A DNA stretch of 64,000 bases from Aliarcobacter sp. Lineage in GTDB: Bacteria; Campylobacterota; Campylobacteria; Campylobacterales; Arcobacteraceae. The stretch spans positions 62,001 through 126,000 of the forward strand of contig JAQTXB010000007.1 in the NCBI GenBank assembly GCA_028688995.1, in the 5' to 3' direction. Below, one piece after another: positions 28,490 through 37,805 of this stretch. How positions within the stretch are numbered: position 1 is the first letter of the stretch; every line of letters starts with the position of its first letter. A program made the position numbers and the translations under genes. The notes beneath the pieces are model-generated. The model made no database searches. It was not told the DNA's origin and saw nothing but the letters and a program-made list of their open reading frames with translations.

Positions 28490-29670
28490 GCCAAAATAAA
28501 TTATTAATAGATGTTGGAAGTACATATTTTAAAGTTTGTGCGAATAATCAAGTTGAACAATACTTTAGGGATTTTAATAAAGATATTTATGATGATTTAT
28601 TATCAAAATGTTCTGATACTATCTCAAAATTTAAAAAAGATGAAGTATTTATCTGTTCATCTGCAAATGGTGGATTAACAACTTTAATTATTGGAATTAC
28701 AAACTCTTTTTCACTAAAATTTGCAACAAATATTGCATATAACTCTGGAATTAATATTATAAATACAGTTTTATATCAAGACATTGAAACTACTTCAATT
28801 CCTAGTGATTTAATTGATGTGGTAATTGTTGTTGGTGGAATTAATAGTGTTGATAATGTTTTTGATGATAAATTATTTAACTATTTAGGAAATTTGAGAT
28901 TTTCAAATATTGTATTTGCTGGAACAACAAAAGATGCTGAGTATTTAAAAGCAAATATCCAAAATTTAGTAGTTGTTGAAAACATCATAAACAATAAACT
29001 TCATGTTGTTGAAGAGCCTTTAAAACAATATTTAACAAATCTTTACCAAGCTGATATTGAAGGAAAAGAAGATATAAAACATCTATACGATTTAACTTCA
29101 AATCAAATATTTTCAACTCCATATATTGTAAATAAAACTCTGCCTTTTATAGATAGTAAATTTGCAGCTGTTAATCCATTTATTTTAATAGATATTGGTG
29201 GAGCTACAACTGATATTCACTACTCTAAAGATTTATCTATGGATAACATGGTTACTGAAAATGAATATGATAGATTAGTATTCAAAAAACTTGGAGTTTA
29301 TAAATCTAAAGAATCTTTAATATTTGCGGCTAAAAACAATGAATTTGTTTATGAATTATTAGCTCATTTAAAAGTTACAGAAAATATTTTTAATGAAGAT
29401 TCACCAAAAAGTTTAAGAATTTTAATGCAATTAGCAATTTTCTTAGTTTTATACAAAGTTTCAGATGCTCATCCTTTATATATTAAATTAAAGTTAAATC
29501 TACTAAAATCTATTGTATTAACAGGTGGTATAACAAAAGTATTAAGTTTTGAAGAGGCTGAAGATATTATTTCATTTTTTTATAAAAAAATCTTAACTTC
29601 AGATATTCATCCATCTATTATCTTGGATTCAAATTATGATATTTGGACACTTGGTATTACACAACAATAA
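28486..29670 (+). CDS. GlmL/MutL-like ASKHA ATPase, mutase reactivase
   Basis: Protein of 394 residues in the GlmL/MutL group, found next to glutamate mutase genes and presumed to be a chaperone that reactivates the B12 enzyme. Two actin-fold phosphate loops are visible: LLIDVGSTYFKVC near the N-terminus and FILIDIGGATTDIHYSKD mid-protein. A glycine-rich adenosine motif (SIVLTGGITKVLSF) lies near the end. It overlaps the epsilon-like gene by 4 bp, and the AMP-ligase gene follows after 10 bp. Confidence 0.8.
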   Translation: MSQNKLLIDVGSTYFKVCANNQVEQYFRDFNKDIYDDLLSKCSDTISKFKKDEVFICSSANGGLTTLIIGITNSFSLKFATNIAYNSGINIINTVLYQDIETTSIPSDLIDVVIVVGGINSVDNVFDDKLFNYLGNLRFSNIVFAGTTKDAEYLKANIQNLVVVENIINNKLHVVEEPLKQYLTNLYQADIEGKEDIKHLYDLTSNQIFSTPYIVNKTLPFIDSKFAAVNPFILIDIGGATTDIHYSKDLSMDNMVTENEYDRLVFKKLGVYKSKESLIFAAKNNEFVYELLAHLKVTENIFNEDSPKSLRILMQLAIFLVLYKVSDAHPLYIKLKLNLLKSIVLTGGITKVLSFEEAEDIISFFYKKILTSDIHPSIILDSNYDIWTLGITQQ

Positions 29671-29680
29671 GGGGAAAACA

Positions 29681-31246
29681 ATGTCAATAAACTGTATTAG
29701 AACATTAATAGAAGATGCAAATATCTCAAACCCAAACAAAAATGCAATAGTTTTTGGAAATGAAAAATTAACTTATAGCGAACTTTTTACTAAAGTAAAT
29801 CAAATTGCTTATTATTTAAGTGAACTTGATTTACCAAAAGGTAGCAGAATTGGAGTTTATTCAAATAAAGGAATAGACCAAGTTGTAGCTATTTTAGCAA
29901 TTTTATCAACACAATATGTATTGGTTCCATTAACAAAATTACTTAAACCAGAACAAGTTGAATATATAATTAGTGATTGTGATATAAAATGTATAATTAC
30001 TGATAAAATCAAAATTGAATCAATTGAAGAGATTAAATTTGATGGACATATTATTTCTTATGAAACTACACATAAAGAGTTACCATCATTTGAAGAGATT
30101 TACAAATATTATAACAAACCATATTCTTGTGATGTAAATGGACATGATAATGCAGTTATTACTTACTCTTTTGGACTTTCTGGAAAACCAAATGGTATTG
30201 TTATTTCACATAGAAACTTAATAGATTCAGCAAGGGTTGTATCTCAATATTTAAAATTAGAAGAGAGTGATGTTCTTTCAGGACTTTTAGTATTTAATCT
30301 TGATTATGGATTAAATCAAATTTTCTGTTCACTTTATAAAAGAGCAACAATAGCTCTTCATAGATTTGTTTTACCAAATGATTTTTTTAATCATATCATT
30401 AATGACAAAGTTACGGTTCTTCCCTTAATGCCAATTAACATAACAGAAATGTTTGATGAAGATAGACTTCCAAGTGCAGAGTTATTAAAAAATGTAAGAA
30501 TTATTACTTCATCTGGTGGAAATGTAACTTCTAAAATGATAGCTGATGTTGAAAAATATTTTACAAATGCTAAATTTTTCTCAATGCATGGATTAACAGA
30601 AGCATTTAGATCAACTTATTTAGACCCAAGTCAATTAAAAATAAGACCTGAATCTATTGGAAAAGCAATTCCTGATGTTGAATTATATGTAATTGATGCA
30701 AATGGAAATGAATGCGCACCAAGAGTTGTAGGTGAATTAATCCATAGAGGTGGATACATTTACAAAGGTTTTTGGAATGCTCCACTTGTAACTGAGCAAA
30801 GATTTAAATCAATTGATATTTTAAAAAATGTGATTAATCTTGAAGGTCAATTAACAGATGAAATTGTTGTAAAAACTGGTGATTATGTTTATAAAGATGA
30901 AGAAGGATATTTTTATTTTGTTTCAAGACATGATGATATGATTAAAACTAGAGGATTTAGAGTTAATCCTTTTGAAATTGAATCAGTAGTTGAGAGAGAA
31001 ATTAAAGAAATAGAAAGATGTGCAGTTTTTTCAATAGAAAATGATGAAATTGAAGAAGAGATAGTTTTAGTATATAGTGGAAAAAATGAATTAAATTCAA
31101 GTGAAATTTTATTTGAATTAAAAAATCATTTAGCATCATATATGATACCTGCTAAAATTATTTATAAAAAATCTTTACCTTTAATTCCTTCAGATAAAAA
31201 TAGAATTAATAAAGAAGAGCTAAAAAAAGAGCTTACTTCAAAATAA
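29681..31246 (+). CDS. AMP-dependent acyl/aminoacyl synthetase (ANL superfamily)
   Basis: Adenylating ligase of 521 residues. ATG 29681 behind AAGGGGAAAAC is the real start; the upstream extension lies inside the previous gene. A3 reads ITYSFGLSGKPNGIVISHRN, a degenerate form of YTSGSTGxPKG in which the usual lysine is Asn. A5 is MHGLTEAFRST, A7 KTGDYVYKDEEG, A8 RHDDMIKTRGFRVNPFEIE, and the A10 lysine is in LIPSDKNRINKEEL. Last gene of the mutase operon, so its substrate may be the mutase product or a related amino acid (inference). No carrier-protein gene is adjacent. Confidence 0.82.
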   Translation: MSINCIRTLIEDANISNPNKNAIVFGNEKLTYSELFTKVNQIAYYLSELDLPKGSRIGVYSNKGIDQVVAILAILSTQYVLVPLTKLLKPEQVEYIISDCDIKCIITDKIKIESIEEIKFDGHIISYETTHKELPSFEEIYKYYNKPYSCDVNGHDNAVITYSFGLSGKPNGIVISHRNLIDSARVVSQYLKLEESDVLSGLLVFNLDYGLNQIFCSLYKRATIALHRFVLPNDFFNHIINDKVTVLPLMPINITEMFDEDRLPSAELLKNVRIITSSGGNVTSKMIADVEKYFTNAKFFSMHGLTEAFRSTYLDPSQLKIRPESIGKAIPDVELYVIDANGNECAPRVVGELIHRGGYIYKGFWNAPLVTEQRFKSIDILKNVINLEGQLTDEIVVKTGDYVYKDEEGYFYFVSRHDDMIKTRGFRVNPFEIESVVEREIKEIERCAVFSIENDEIEEEIVLVYSGKNELNSSEILFELKNHLASYMIPAKIIYKKSLPLIPSDKNRINKEELKKELTSK

Positions 31247-31247
31247 C

Positions 31248-31275
31248 AAGAAAGTAACCAAAAGGTTATTTTCTT
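31248..31275 (+). terminator. Terminator of the mutase operon
   Basis: AAGAAAGTAACC / GGTTATTTTCTT, 12-bp arms with one G-U pair and an AAAA loop, followed by TTAAA. Confidence 0.65.
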
Positions 31276-31362
31276 TTAAACTTTCAAATACATTGACTGA
31301 AGTCAATAAAATCTAATCTAATTTTGATTATAATAAGAATAATAAAACATAAAGGATTGTCT

Positions 31363-31641
31363 ATGAAAAAAATTGTTATTGCTGCTTCGTTATTAGTTGC
31401 ATCTGCTGCGTTTGCTGGGTCTTATGATAAATGTGTTGTTTGTCATGGTGCAAATGGAGAAAAAGCTGCTATGGGAAAATCAAAAGTTATCAAAGATATG
31501 ACAAAGGCTGACTTTGTTGCTGCATTAAAAGGTTATCAAGCTGGAACTTACGGTGGAGCTACAAAAGGTTTAATGGCTGCTCAAGTAAAAGATATGCCTG
31601 AAGCTACAATGAACGAAATTGCGGATTTAATCATTAAATAA
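31363..31641 (+). CDS. Class I cytochrome c553-type protein
   Basis: Small periplasmic monohaem cytochrome c, 92 residues including a signal peptide cleaved after AAFA. The haem motif is CVVCH (Cys24, Cys27, His28). A C-terminal methionine (GLMAAQVKDMPE) is the likely sixth ligand. The start ATG 31363 is behind AAAGGA. It resembles the soluble electron carriers of campylobacterotan respiratory chains. It stands alone between two terminators. Confidence 0.88.
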   Translation: MKKIVIAASLLVASAAFAGSYDKCVVCHGANGEKAAMGKSKVIKDMTKADFVAALKGYQAGTYGGATKGLMAAQVKDMPEATMNEIADLIIK

Positions 31642-31649
31642 TCCATTTA

Positions 31650-31675
31650 AAATAGCTAGATTTTTCTAGCTATTT
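31650..31675. terminator. Bidirectional terminator
   Basis: AAATAGCTAGA / TCTAGCTATTT, 11-bp arms, TTTT loop, between the cytochrome gene and a convergent gene. Confidence 0.75.
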
Positions 31676-32078
31676 AAAAATCTATTTTTTGCTGCGTCAT
31701 TTTTATTTTTTCTTTTAATTTATTTTCTAATTCTTTTTTCTCTTCTAATAGTTGTTTTATGATTTTATCTTTTTCATCTTCTTCATTATTTATATTTTTT
31801 TGTTCTAATATTTTTCCTAAATAAAATTCAAAACACCCATTTTCAATGGAATAATCAACTCTTTTACATTCTACTGTCATTTGAGGCTTATCATTTCCTA
31901 AACCATTAGTTAAAATAATTTTCTCAAATTGTCTAATCTGATAAGTTAATTTATCATCTAAAATTACAGGTTCTAAAAGTTCTTTTTTCCAATAATTTGT
32001 ATTCTCTTTTTCTAAAACAAGAGTTTTTTTTAATAAAATATTTTCAAATAAATCTTTATTTATTGAAAGTTTATACAT
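31674..32078 (-). CDS. Hypothetical protein with coiled-coil tail (possible ASCH-like fold)
   Basis: 134 residues from ATG 32078, which has GAGGA 5 nt upstream; a start four codons earlier (TTG) would sit on that motif. The N-terminal ~90 residues are a compact alpha/beta module with RQFEKIILTNGLGNDKPQM and NGCFEFYLGKILE. This is reminiscent of ASCH RNA-binding modules, but I cannot assign it firmly. The C-terminal ~40 residues are a charged coiled coil. Single gene, convergent with the cytochrome. Confidence 0.6.
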   Translation of the reverse strand: MYKLSINKDLFENILLKKTLVLEKENTNYWKKELLEPVILDDKLTYQIRQFEKIILTNGLGNDKPQMTVECKRVDYSIENGCFEFYLGKILEQKNINNEEDEKDKIIKQLLEEKKELENKLKEKIKMTQQKIDF

Positions 32079-32204
32079 GATTTTCCTCAAAATAATTTGT
32101 TTACTATAACTATAAATTACTAAAAAAAAGATTCTATAATCTTAGGAATAAAATCTTCAATCATAAAATGGTACAATCACAAAAAATTTATTTCTAGGAT
32201 AAAA

Positions 32205-33482
32205 ATGTTAAGAAAATATCAACAAATACTACTTATATTAGCCACAACTTTACTATTTACAGCTTGTTCTGTAAAACAACCAGCTCCAATTGCAATTAAA
32301 AGTAATGATATTGATGTTCTAGCAAGTACAGCAAATGATAATGCAATTGATTCTACAAAAGATTCAAAAGATTTCTTTGAAAAATATTTTAAACCATGGA
32401 ATTCAACAAAAGTTTCTTTCCCAAAAGTTGAAGCAATGTGGGGACAATCATATAAATTAAAAAAAGTTTATTTAGAAAATCATTTATTAGCTACACCTGA
32501 ATGGTTTGATAAACAAATAGAAAACTCAAACTTTGACGCTTATAATACTTTGACAAAAAAAGCTATTATTCTAAAAAATACAAATATAAGAGTTCTTCCT
32601 ACAAATTCACCAATGTTTTATGACCCAACAAAACCAGGAGAAGGTTTCCCATTTGACTATAATCAAAACTCTGCAATCAAAATAAATACTCCAATTATAG
32701 TTTCACATTTATCAAAAGATAAAGCTTGGGCATATATGGAATCAAGTAATGTTGGTGGTTGGGTAGAGATTGGAACTATAGCTTTTGTAGATGAAAAATT
32801 TATTCAAGAGTTTAAAACATCAAACTATTTTGTATCAGTTAAAGAGAAATTTCCAATTTATGACCCAATATTTAGAGAATATGTAAAAGTAGCTACAATT
32901 TTTCCTAAAAAAAACAATAAATATATAATTGCAAAAAGAGATGATAATCAAAATGCTCTGATTTCATATATAGATTTAAATGTAGATGAAGTTGAACCAA
33001 TGCCATTAGCTTTTAATACTCAAAATAGAATCAAAATAGCAAAACAGTTACTTGATGAACCTTATGGTTGGGGTGGATTATTAAATAATAGAGATTGTTC
33101 AAGTTTTACTCAAGATTATTTTGCAACATTTGGAAAATATCTACATAGAAACTCAAAAGCGCAATTATCTAATGGAAAATATCTTGATATGTCAAAGTTA
33201 TCAAATGATGAGAAAAAAGAGTTTATAAGAAAAAATGGTGTTCCTTTTTCAACTTTAGTATATTTAAAAGGTCATATTATGCTTTATATTGGTATTAAAG
33301 AAAAAGAACCATTAGTTTTACATGATATGTGGAGTGTAAGATTAAAAGATAGTAATGGCGTAAATTATAGACATATAGTTGGAAAAACTTCAATTACTAC
33401 TTTAGAACCTGGAATTGGTATGAAAGATTATAATGAAGATAGCAATATTTTAAATAGAATTTTAGGAATTGTTGTTTTATAA
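32205..33482 (+). CDS. SH3-domain NlpC/P60 lipoprotein (C40 peptidase)
   Basis: Envelope lipoprotein of 425 residues; the lipobox LLFTAC puts the lipidated Cys at 21. Two SH3b-like regions (~110-190, ~195-260) precede a NlpC/P60 domain. The catalytic Cys is in EPYGWGGLLNNRDCSSFTQD, the His in LKGHIMLYIG and the third residue in VLHDMWSVRL. Enzymes of this architecture cleave peptidoglycan stem peptides (gamma-D-Glu/diaminopimelate bond). Monocistronic with a strong terminator. Confidence 0.88.
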   Translation: MLRKYQQILLILATTLLFTACSVKQPAPIAIKSNDIDVLASTANDNAIDSTKDSKDFFEKYFKPWNSTKVSFPKVEAMWGQSYKLKKVYLENHLLATPEWFDKQIENSNFDAYNTLTKKAIILKNTNIRVLPTNSPMFYDPTKPGEGFPFDYNQNSAIKINTPIIVSHLSKDKAWAYMESSNVGGWVEIGTIAFVDEKFIQEFKTSNYFVSVKEKFPIYDPIFREYVKVATIFPKKNNKYIIAKRDDNQNALISYIDLNVDEVEPMPLAFNTQNRIKIAKQLLDEPYGWGGLLNNRDCSSFTQDYFATFGKYLHRNSKAQLSNGKYLDMSKLSNDEKKEFIRKNGVPFSTLVYLKGHIMLYIGIKEKEPLVLHDMWSVRLKDSNGVNYRHIVGKTSITTLEPGIGMKDYNEDSNILNRILGIVVL

Positions 33483-33506
33483 GCTTTAGGAAATCCTAAA
33501 GCTTAT
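33479..33506. terminator. Bidirectional terminator
   Basis: ATAAGCTTTAGGA / TCCTAAAGCTTAT, 13-bp arms, between the convergent NlpC/P60 and RND genes. Confidence 0.75.
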
Positions 33507-33509
33507 ATA

Positions 33510-36500
33510 TTAATCTACTGCTTTTCTTAAATATATTACTCTATAAACAAGTGGGACAAAATATAGATTTAAAACTGTCGCCCACAAAATCCCAAATCCT
33601 AAAGAAATAGCCATTGGTTGAAGTATTAAAGCTTGACCTGAAGCAAAAAATATTAAAGTAAATAATCCTAGAATCGTTGTAATTGAGGTTAATACTATTG
33701 GTCTTAACCTCATTTTTGCAAATTCTAGTAACTCTTTTATATTTTTTGCTTTTTTTATAAAATCCATCATAATAATTCCATCATTTACAATAACCCCAGC
33801 AAGCCCAATCATTCCAATTAGACTTGGCATCGAAATATTAATTCCCATCACCATATGCCCTATTAAAACGCCAAGAATTGATAATGGAATAGTACTTAAA
33901 ATGATTAAAGGCTTAATTATTGAATCAAACATCCAAATTAATGCCATAAATATTAAAATAATTGCAATAAGTGCTGCTTGTGCCATTTCTCTTTGAACTT
34001 TTTCATTCTCTTTTTGTTCACCTTTAATATCAAGATTTACTCTTTTTCTCAATTGAATTATATCTTCGCTAATTGTTTGATATAACTCTGCTGAAGTAAT
34101 TTTGTTTAAAGAGGCGGTTACACTAATAATCTGTTCATTATTTTCTTTAAAAATCTGAGAATAAGCTGGAACTTTTATAAACTCAACCACATCTTTTAAT
34201 AAAACTTTTTGATTTGAAGTTGTAATAATAGAAAAAGTATCAAGACTTTCTAAAATATCTTTATGACTACTTTCAAAAACAATATCAATTATTCCCTTAT
34301 TATCAAACATTTTTGAGTAAGTTCCTTTAAAATAATAGGGTCTTAATTGATTTAAAATTGTTTCTTCACTAACACCTAAACTATTCCCATAAGAGTTAAC
34401 TTTAAATTTTAATTCATAGTTTCCAATAATAGAATCATCTGATATATTTGAAACACCTTTAACTTTTGCAAGACTATTTTCTAACTCTTTAACGGCAGTT
34501 GACACTTCCTCTTTTTTCCCAGAAATTGCAATTTCCACATCATTTTTTACAATTCCAGCTTGGGGAACAAATACTTTTAACTCTTCAAATTTACCTGAGT
34601 TTATATATGGTTCCAAAGTCTTTTTTAATTCCGCTTCTATATCTTGAGAACTAACTGTTCTAATCATATTTGAGTCATCATATTTTGGTGATAAATATGG
34701 ATTGATATATTTATCAAAGATATTATCAGCTGCACTTTCATGTAGATTTACAAAAATATGAAAATAAAACTCTTCATAGTGTGGCTGATTTTTACCATCA
34801 AGTTTCATTCCAGTTACTGAACTAATTGAATTTATACTATTTTTAAAATCCAAAGAACTTAACATTTTTTTCTCTAACTCTAAAACTAACTCTTCTGTTT
34901 GCTCGATTTTTTTACCAACACCAACAGAACCTGTAATATAAACTTGTGTTGAGTCAAATGAAGGCATAAATTTAAATTTTTGTGTTTTAAAAATAACTAT
35001 AGAAAAAACTGTTATAAGCCCAACCATTAAAAAAATAGTAAGATATTTTCCTTTTAATAAAAAAGATAAAATATTTCCATAAAGATTATAATTAAACTCC
35101 CAAATTTTGTGAGATTTTCTTTCATCTTTGCTTACTCTTAAAATCTCTTTTGAATGTAAAGGTAAAAAGAAAAAGGCTTCAAATAAAGAACTTAATAATA
35201 AAATACTAATCATTATTGGAAGTATTTGCATAAACTTCCCTACTTCACCCGTCATTAAAAGAATTGGTAAAAAAGCAAATATTGTTGTGGCAGTTGCAGT
35301 TAAAACTGCTGGGTACATCTCAATTGCTCCATCCCTTGCTGCTGTGTATCTATCTTTTCCCATTTCAAGATGTCTGTAAATATTCTCACCTACAACAATA
35401 GCTTCATCAACTAACATTCCTAATGCAATTAATGCTCCTAAAAGTGAGAGCATATTTAAGCTATAACCAAAATATTCAGCACTAATAAGTCCAATCATAA
35501 AAGATGTTGGAATTCCCATTGCAACAACAATTGCAACTCTTATATTTATAAACAAAAAAAGTGCAATAAAAAGTAAAATCAAACCAAACAATATATTTGA
35601 AACAACTGTATTTAGTCTATTTTTAATCCAAATAGAAGTATCAATATATGTATCAAATTCAAGATTTGAGTATTTTGATTCAAACTCTTTTGTAATTTGT
35701 TTTATCTGTTTTACAAGTTCAATTGCATCTCCACTTAGTCCTTTATTAATTCCTACTGCAATATTTGTATTTGAATTAAAATGAGAAATAGTTGAAGCAT
35801 CAGACAGACTATATTTTACATCTGCAATATCTTTTAAATATATTGATTTACCATCAATTTTTATTAACATATTTTTGATTTTTTCTATATCTTTTTCACC
35901 ATTGTAAGTTGAAAGATAGTAATGTCGTGTAGTATCTTTTATCATTCCAATTGGAAAAATAGAACTCATAGTTGAAATTGCTTTAATCACAGAAGTTTTA
36001 CTTAAACCATAAGCATTTATTTTTTCATCATCAAAACTCATTAACAACTCTTTATCACTATCTCCTAAAACAGAAACTTGTGATAAATCTTTTAATTGCA
36101 TAACTCTTGATTTTACCTCTTTTGCTACTTCAATTAAATACTCTTTTGAATCATTGTTTTTAGAATAAACAGCAACTGTAATTAAAGGGAAAGCATGTTC
36201 AACTGCTTTTACAGTTGGTTCATCCATATCAGAAGGAAGATTTGTTTTAATTTTTGTAATAATATCTTTTACATCATCCAAAATATCTTTTGCTTTATAT
36301 CCATCTTTTAAATCTACATTTATAGAAAAACTTCCATTTTTAATTGTTGAAGAAATTTTATCAGCACTACTTAAACTAAGTAATTCATCTTCTATTTCAG
36401 AAACAGCAATTTTATCAAGTAATTCAGAGCTAGCACCAATATATTGTCCACTAATTGAAACAGCATCTAAAGCAGAAGGAGGAAAGATTTCTTTTGGAAT

Positions 36501-36599
36501 TTTAAAATATGAGAAAAAAGCAAGTAAACAGATAAAAAACAGAATAAAATGATTTAAAAGAGGCTTTCTTAATGAAAATTCAATAAGAGCTTTTATCAT
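33510..36599 (-). CDS. RND-family efflux permease (HAE1/MMPL-like)
   Basis: Inner-membrane proton-driven transporter of 1029 residues with the full RND plan. TM1 is followed by a periplasmic porter domain. The TM4 proton-relay region is LGALIALGMLVDEAIVVGEN, with Asp in VDEAIVVGENIYR. The second half has GMIGLAGVIVNDGIIMMDF and MRLRPIVLTSITTILGLF. No adaptor or outer-membrane channel gene is adjacent, unusual for a drug-efflux unit. It overlaps the ftsL-like gene by 4 bp, so it seems to be the last gene of an rsmH-ftsL-RND unit. The substrate is unknown. Confidence 0.9.
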   Translation of the reverse strand: MIKALIEFSLRKPLLNHFILFFICLLAFFSYFKIPKEIFPPSALDAVSISGQYIGASSELLDKIAVSEIEDELLSLSSADKISSTIKNGSFSINVDLKDGYKAKDILDDVKDIITKIKTNLPSDMDEPTVKAVEHAFPLITVAVYSKNNDSKEYLIEVAKEVKSRVMQLKDLSQVSVLGDSDKELLMSFDDEKINAYGLSKTSVIKAISTMSSIFPIGMIKDTTRHYYLSTYNGEKDIEKIKNMLIKIDGKSIYLKDIADVKYSLSDASTISHFNSNTNIAVGINKGLSGDAIELVKQIKQITKEFESKYSNLEFDTYIDTSIWIKNRLNTVVSNILFGLILLFIALFLFINIRVAIVVAMGIPTSFMIGLISAEYFGYSLNMLSLLGALIALGMLVDEAIVVGENIYRHLEMGKDRYTAARDGAIEMYPAVLTATATTIFAFLPILLMTGEVGKFMQILPIMISILLLSSLFEAFFFLPLHSKEILRVSKDERKSHKIWEFNYNLYGNILSFLLKGKYLTIFLMVGLITVFSIVIFKTQKFKFMPSFDSTQVYITGSVGVGKKIEQTEELVLELEKKMLSSLDFKNSINSISSVTGMKLDGKNQPHYEEFYFHIFVNLHESAADNIFDKYINPYLSPKYDDSNMIRTVSSQDIEAELKKTLEPYINSGKFEELKVFVPQAGIVKNDVEIAISGKKEEVSTAVKELENSLAKVKGVSNISDDSIIGNYELKFKVNSYGNSLGVSEETILNQLRPYYFKGTYSKMFDNKGIIDIVFESSHKDILESLDTFSIITTSNQKVLLKDVVEFIKVPAYSQIFKENNEQIISVTASLNKITSAELYQTISEDIIQLRKRVNLDIKGEQKENEKVQREMAQAALIAIILIFMALIWMFDSIIKPLIILSTIPLSILGVLIGHMVMGINISMPSLIGMIGLAGVIVNDGIIMMDFIKKAKNIKELLEFAKMRLRPIVLTSITTILGLFTLIFFASGQALILQPMAISLGFGILWATVLNLYFVPLVYRVIYLRKAVD

Positions 36600-36850
36600 T
36601 TCTTCTGTTCCATTGGATTAAATAATAATGAATCTATAATTTGGTTTTTAAATTTCATATCTTCTAGTTGTTGAGATAAAAAAGTATTCTCTTCTTGAAG
36701 TGAAATATAATGGGCATATAATTTATTAATATCTTTACTCGTATAATAAATATTACTTCTTAAATAAATTTTTGGAAAATATAAAAATAGTGCAACAATT
36801 AATAGTACAATCACCATAAACAGTGAGTTACTTGCATTTAACCTAGTCAA
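36596..36850 (-). CDS. FtsL-like cell division protein
   Basis: 84-residue bitopic protein: a short cytoplasmic tail, one membrane helix (SLFMVIVLLIVALFLYFPKI) and a periplasmic coiled coil (YAHYISLQEENTFLSQQLED). Size, topology and position directly after rsmH match ftsL in the dcw order, where sequence conservation is typically poor. It overlaps rsmH by 8 bp and the RND gene by 4 bp. Confidence 0.65.
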   Translation of the reverse strand: MTRLNASNSLFMVIVLLIVALFLYFPKIYLRSNIYYTSKDINKLYAHYISLQEENTFLSQQLEDMKFKNQIIDSLLFNPMEQKK

Positions 36851-37745
36851 ATTTAAAAATCCTTAATTTTGAGCTTCTACTTCTTGGGTTTTGTTTAATT
36901 TCAAGCGCAGTTGGAATTATAGGTTTTTTTGTAATAATTTTCCCTAAAGCATGATTATTCCCACATTCACATCTAAAAACACCCTCTGGACAAATACACG
37001 ATTTAGTCCATTTTTTAAAATAGTTTTTTACAATTCTATCCTCTAAAGAGTGAAATGAAATAATTGCAACTATACAATTTTTGAATTTAGCTTTTTCTAG
37101 GGAATCAAAAAGTCGCTCTAAAACTCCTAATTCATCATTTACTTCAATTCTAATTCCTTGAAAAGGAAGAGTTGCTGGATGAATTTTTCCCTTTGGCATT
37201 TTTTTTGATAAAAGTTCAGAAATCTCTTTTGCACTTGTAAAAGGTCTATTATTTACAATTAATGAAGCAACTTTTTTATATTCTCTCACTTCTCCACACT
37301 CTTTAAAAACTCTTTCCAGTTCACTTGTAGAATATGTATTTACTACCGTTGCTGCATCTAAAGCTTGGTTTTGATCCATTCTCATATCTAAAGTATCACT
37401 TTCAAACCCAAAACCTCTCTCAAGTTTGTCAAGTTGTAAAGAAGAAACTCCAATATCAGCTAAAACACCTCTAATTTCGTAATCTTTAAAAGTCTCAATA
37501 ACATGTTCAAAATTTCCTTTATTGAATATTACCCTATTTTCAAAAGGTGCTAATCTATTCTTACTAAATGCTAAAGCTTCATCATCTTGATCATTACAAA
37601 TTAGTTTAATATTCTCATTTGAAGATAACAATCCACTACTATGACCTGCAAATCCTGTTGTACAATCAATAATATAACCACTATTTATATTTACGAAAGC
37701 CTCTAATGTTTCATTGTACAAAACAGGTATGTGTGGAATATTCAT
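36843..37745 (-). CDS. rsmH: 16S rRNA m4C1402 methyltransferase RsmH
   Basis: SAM-dependent enzyme of 300 residues modifying the decoding-site cytidine of 16S rRNA. Signatures are HIPVLYNETLEAF, IIDCTTGFAGHSSGLL (motif I), GVLADIGVSSLQLD, RGFGFESDTLDMRMDQNQ, FQGIRIEVNDELG, IISFHSLEDRIVKNYFK and the C-terminal RSRSSKLR. Head of the rsmH-ftsL-like unit, divergent from the aldolase-like gene. Confidence 0.97.
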   Translation of the reverse strand: MNIPHIPVLYNETLEAFVNINSGYIIDCTTGFAGHSSGLLSSNENIKLICNDQDDEALAFSKNRLAPFENRVIFNKGNFEHVIETFKDYEIRGVLADIGVSSLQLDKLERGFGFESDTLDMRMDQNQALDAATVVNTYSTSELERVFKECGEVREYKKVASLIVNNRPFTSAKEISELLSKKMPKGKIHPATLPFQGIRIEVNDELGVLERLFDSLEKAKFKNCIVAIISFHSLEDRIVKNYFKKWTKSCICPEGVFRCECGNNHALGKIITKKPIIPTALEIKQNPRSRSSKLRIFKFD

Positions 37746-37805
37746 TAAAACGGTCCTTATTTAAATTGCAGTATAATACCTGAAAATAGATTTAAGGCTT
37801 TTAAA

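Noticed and set aside
31674..32078. Firm ASCH-domain annotation
   Set aside because: Only a vague resemblance in FEKIILTNGLG and FEFYLGKIL; kept as hypothetical.
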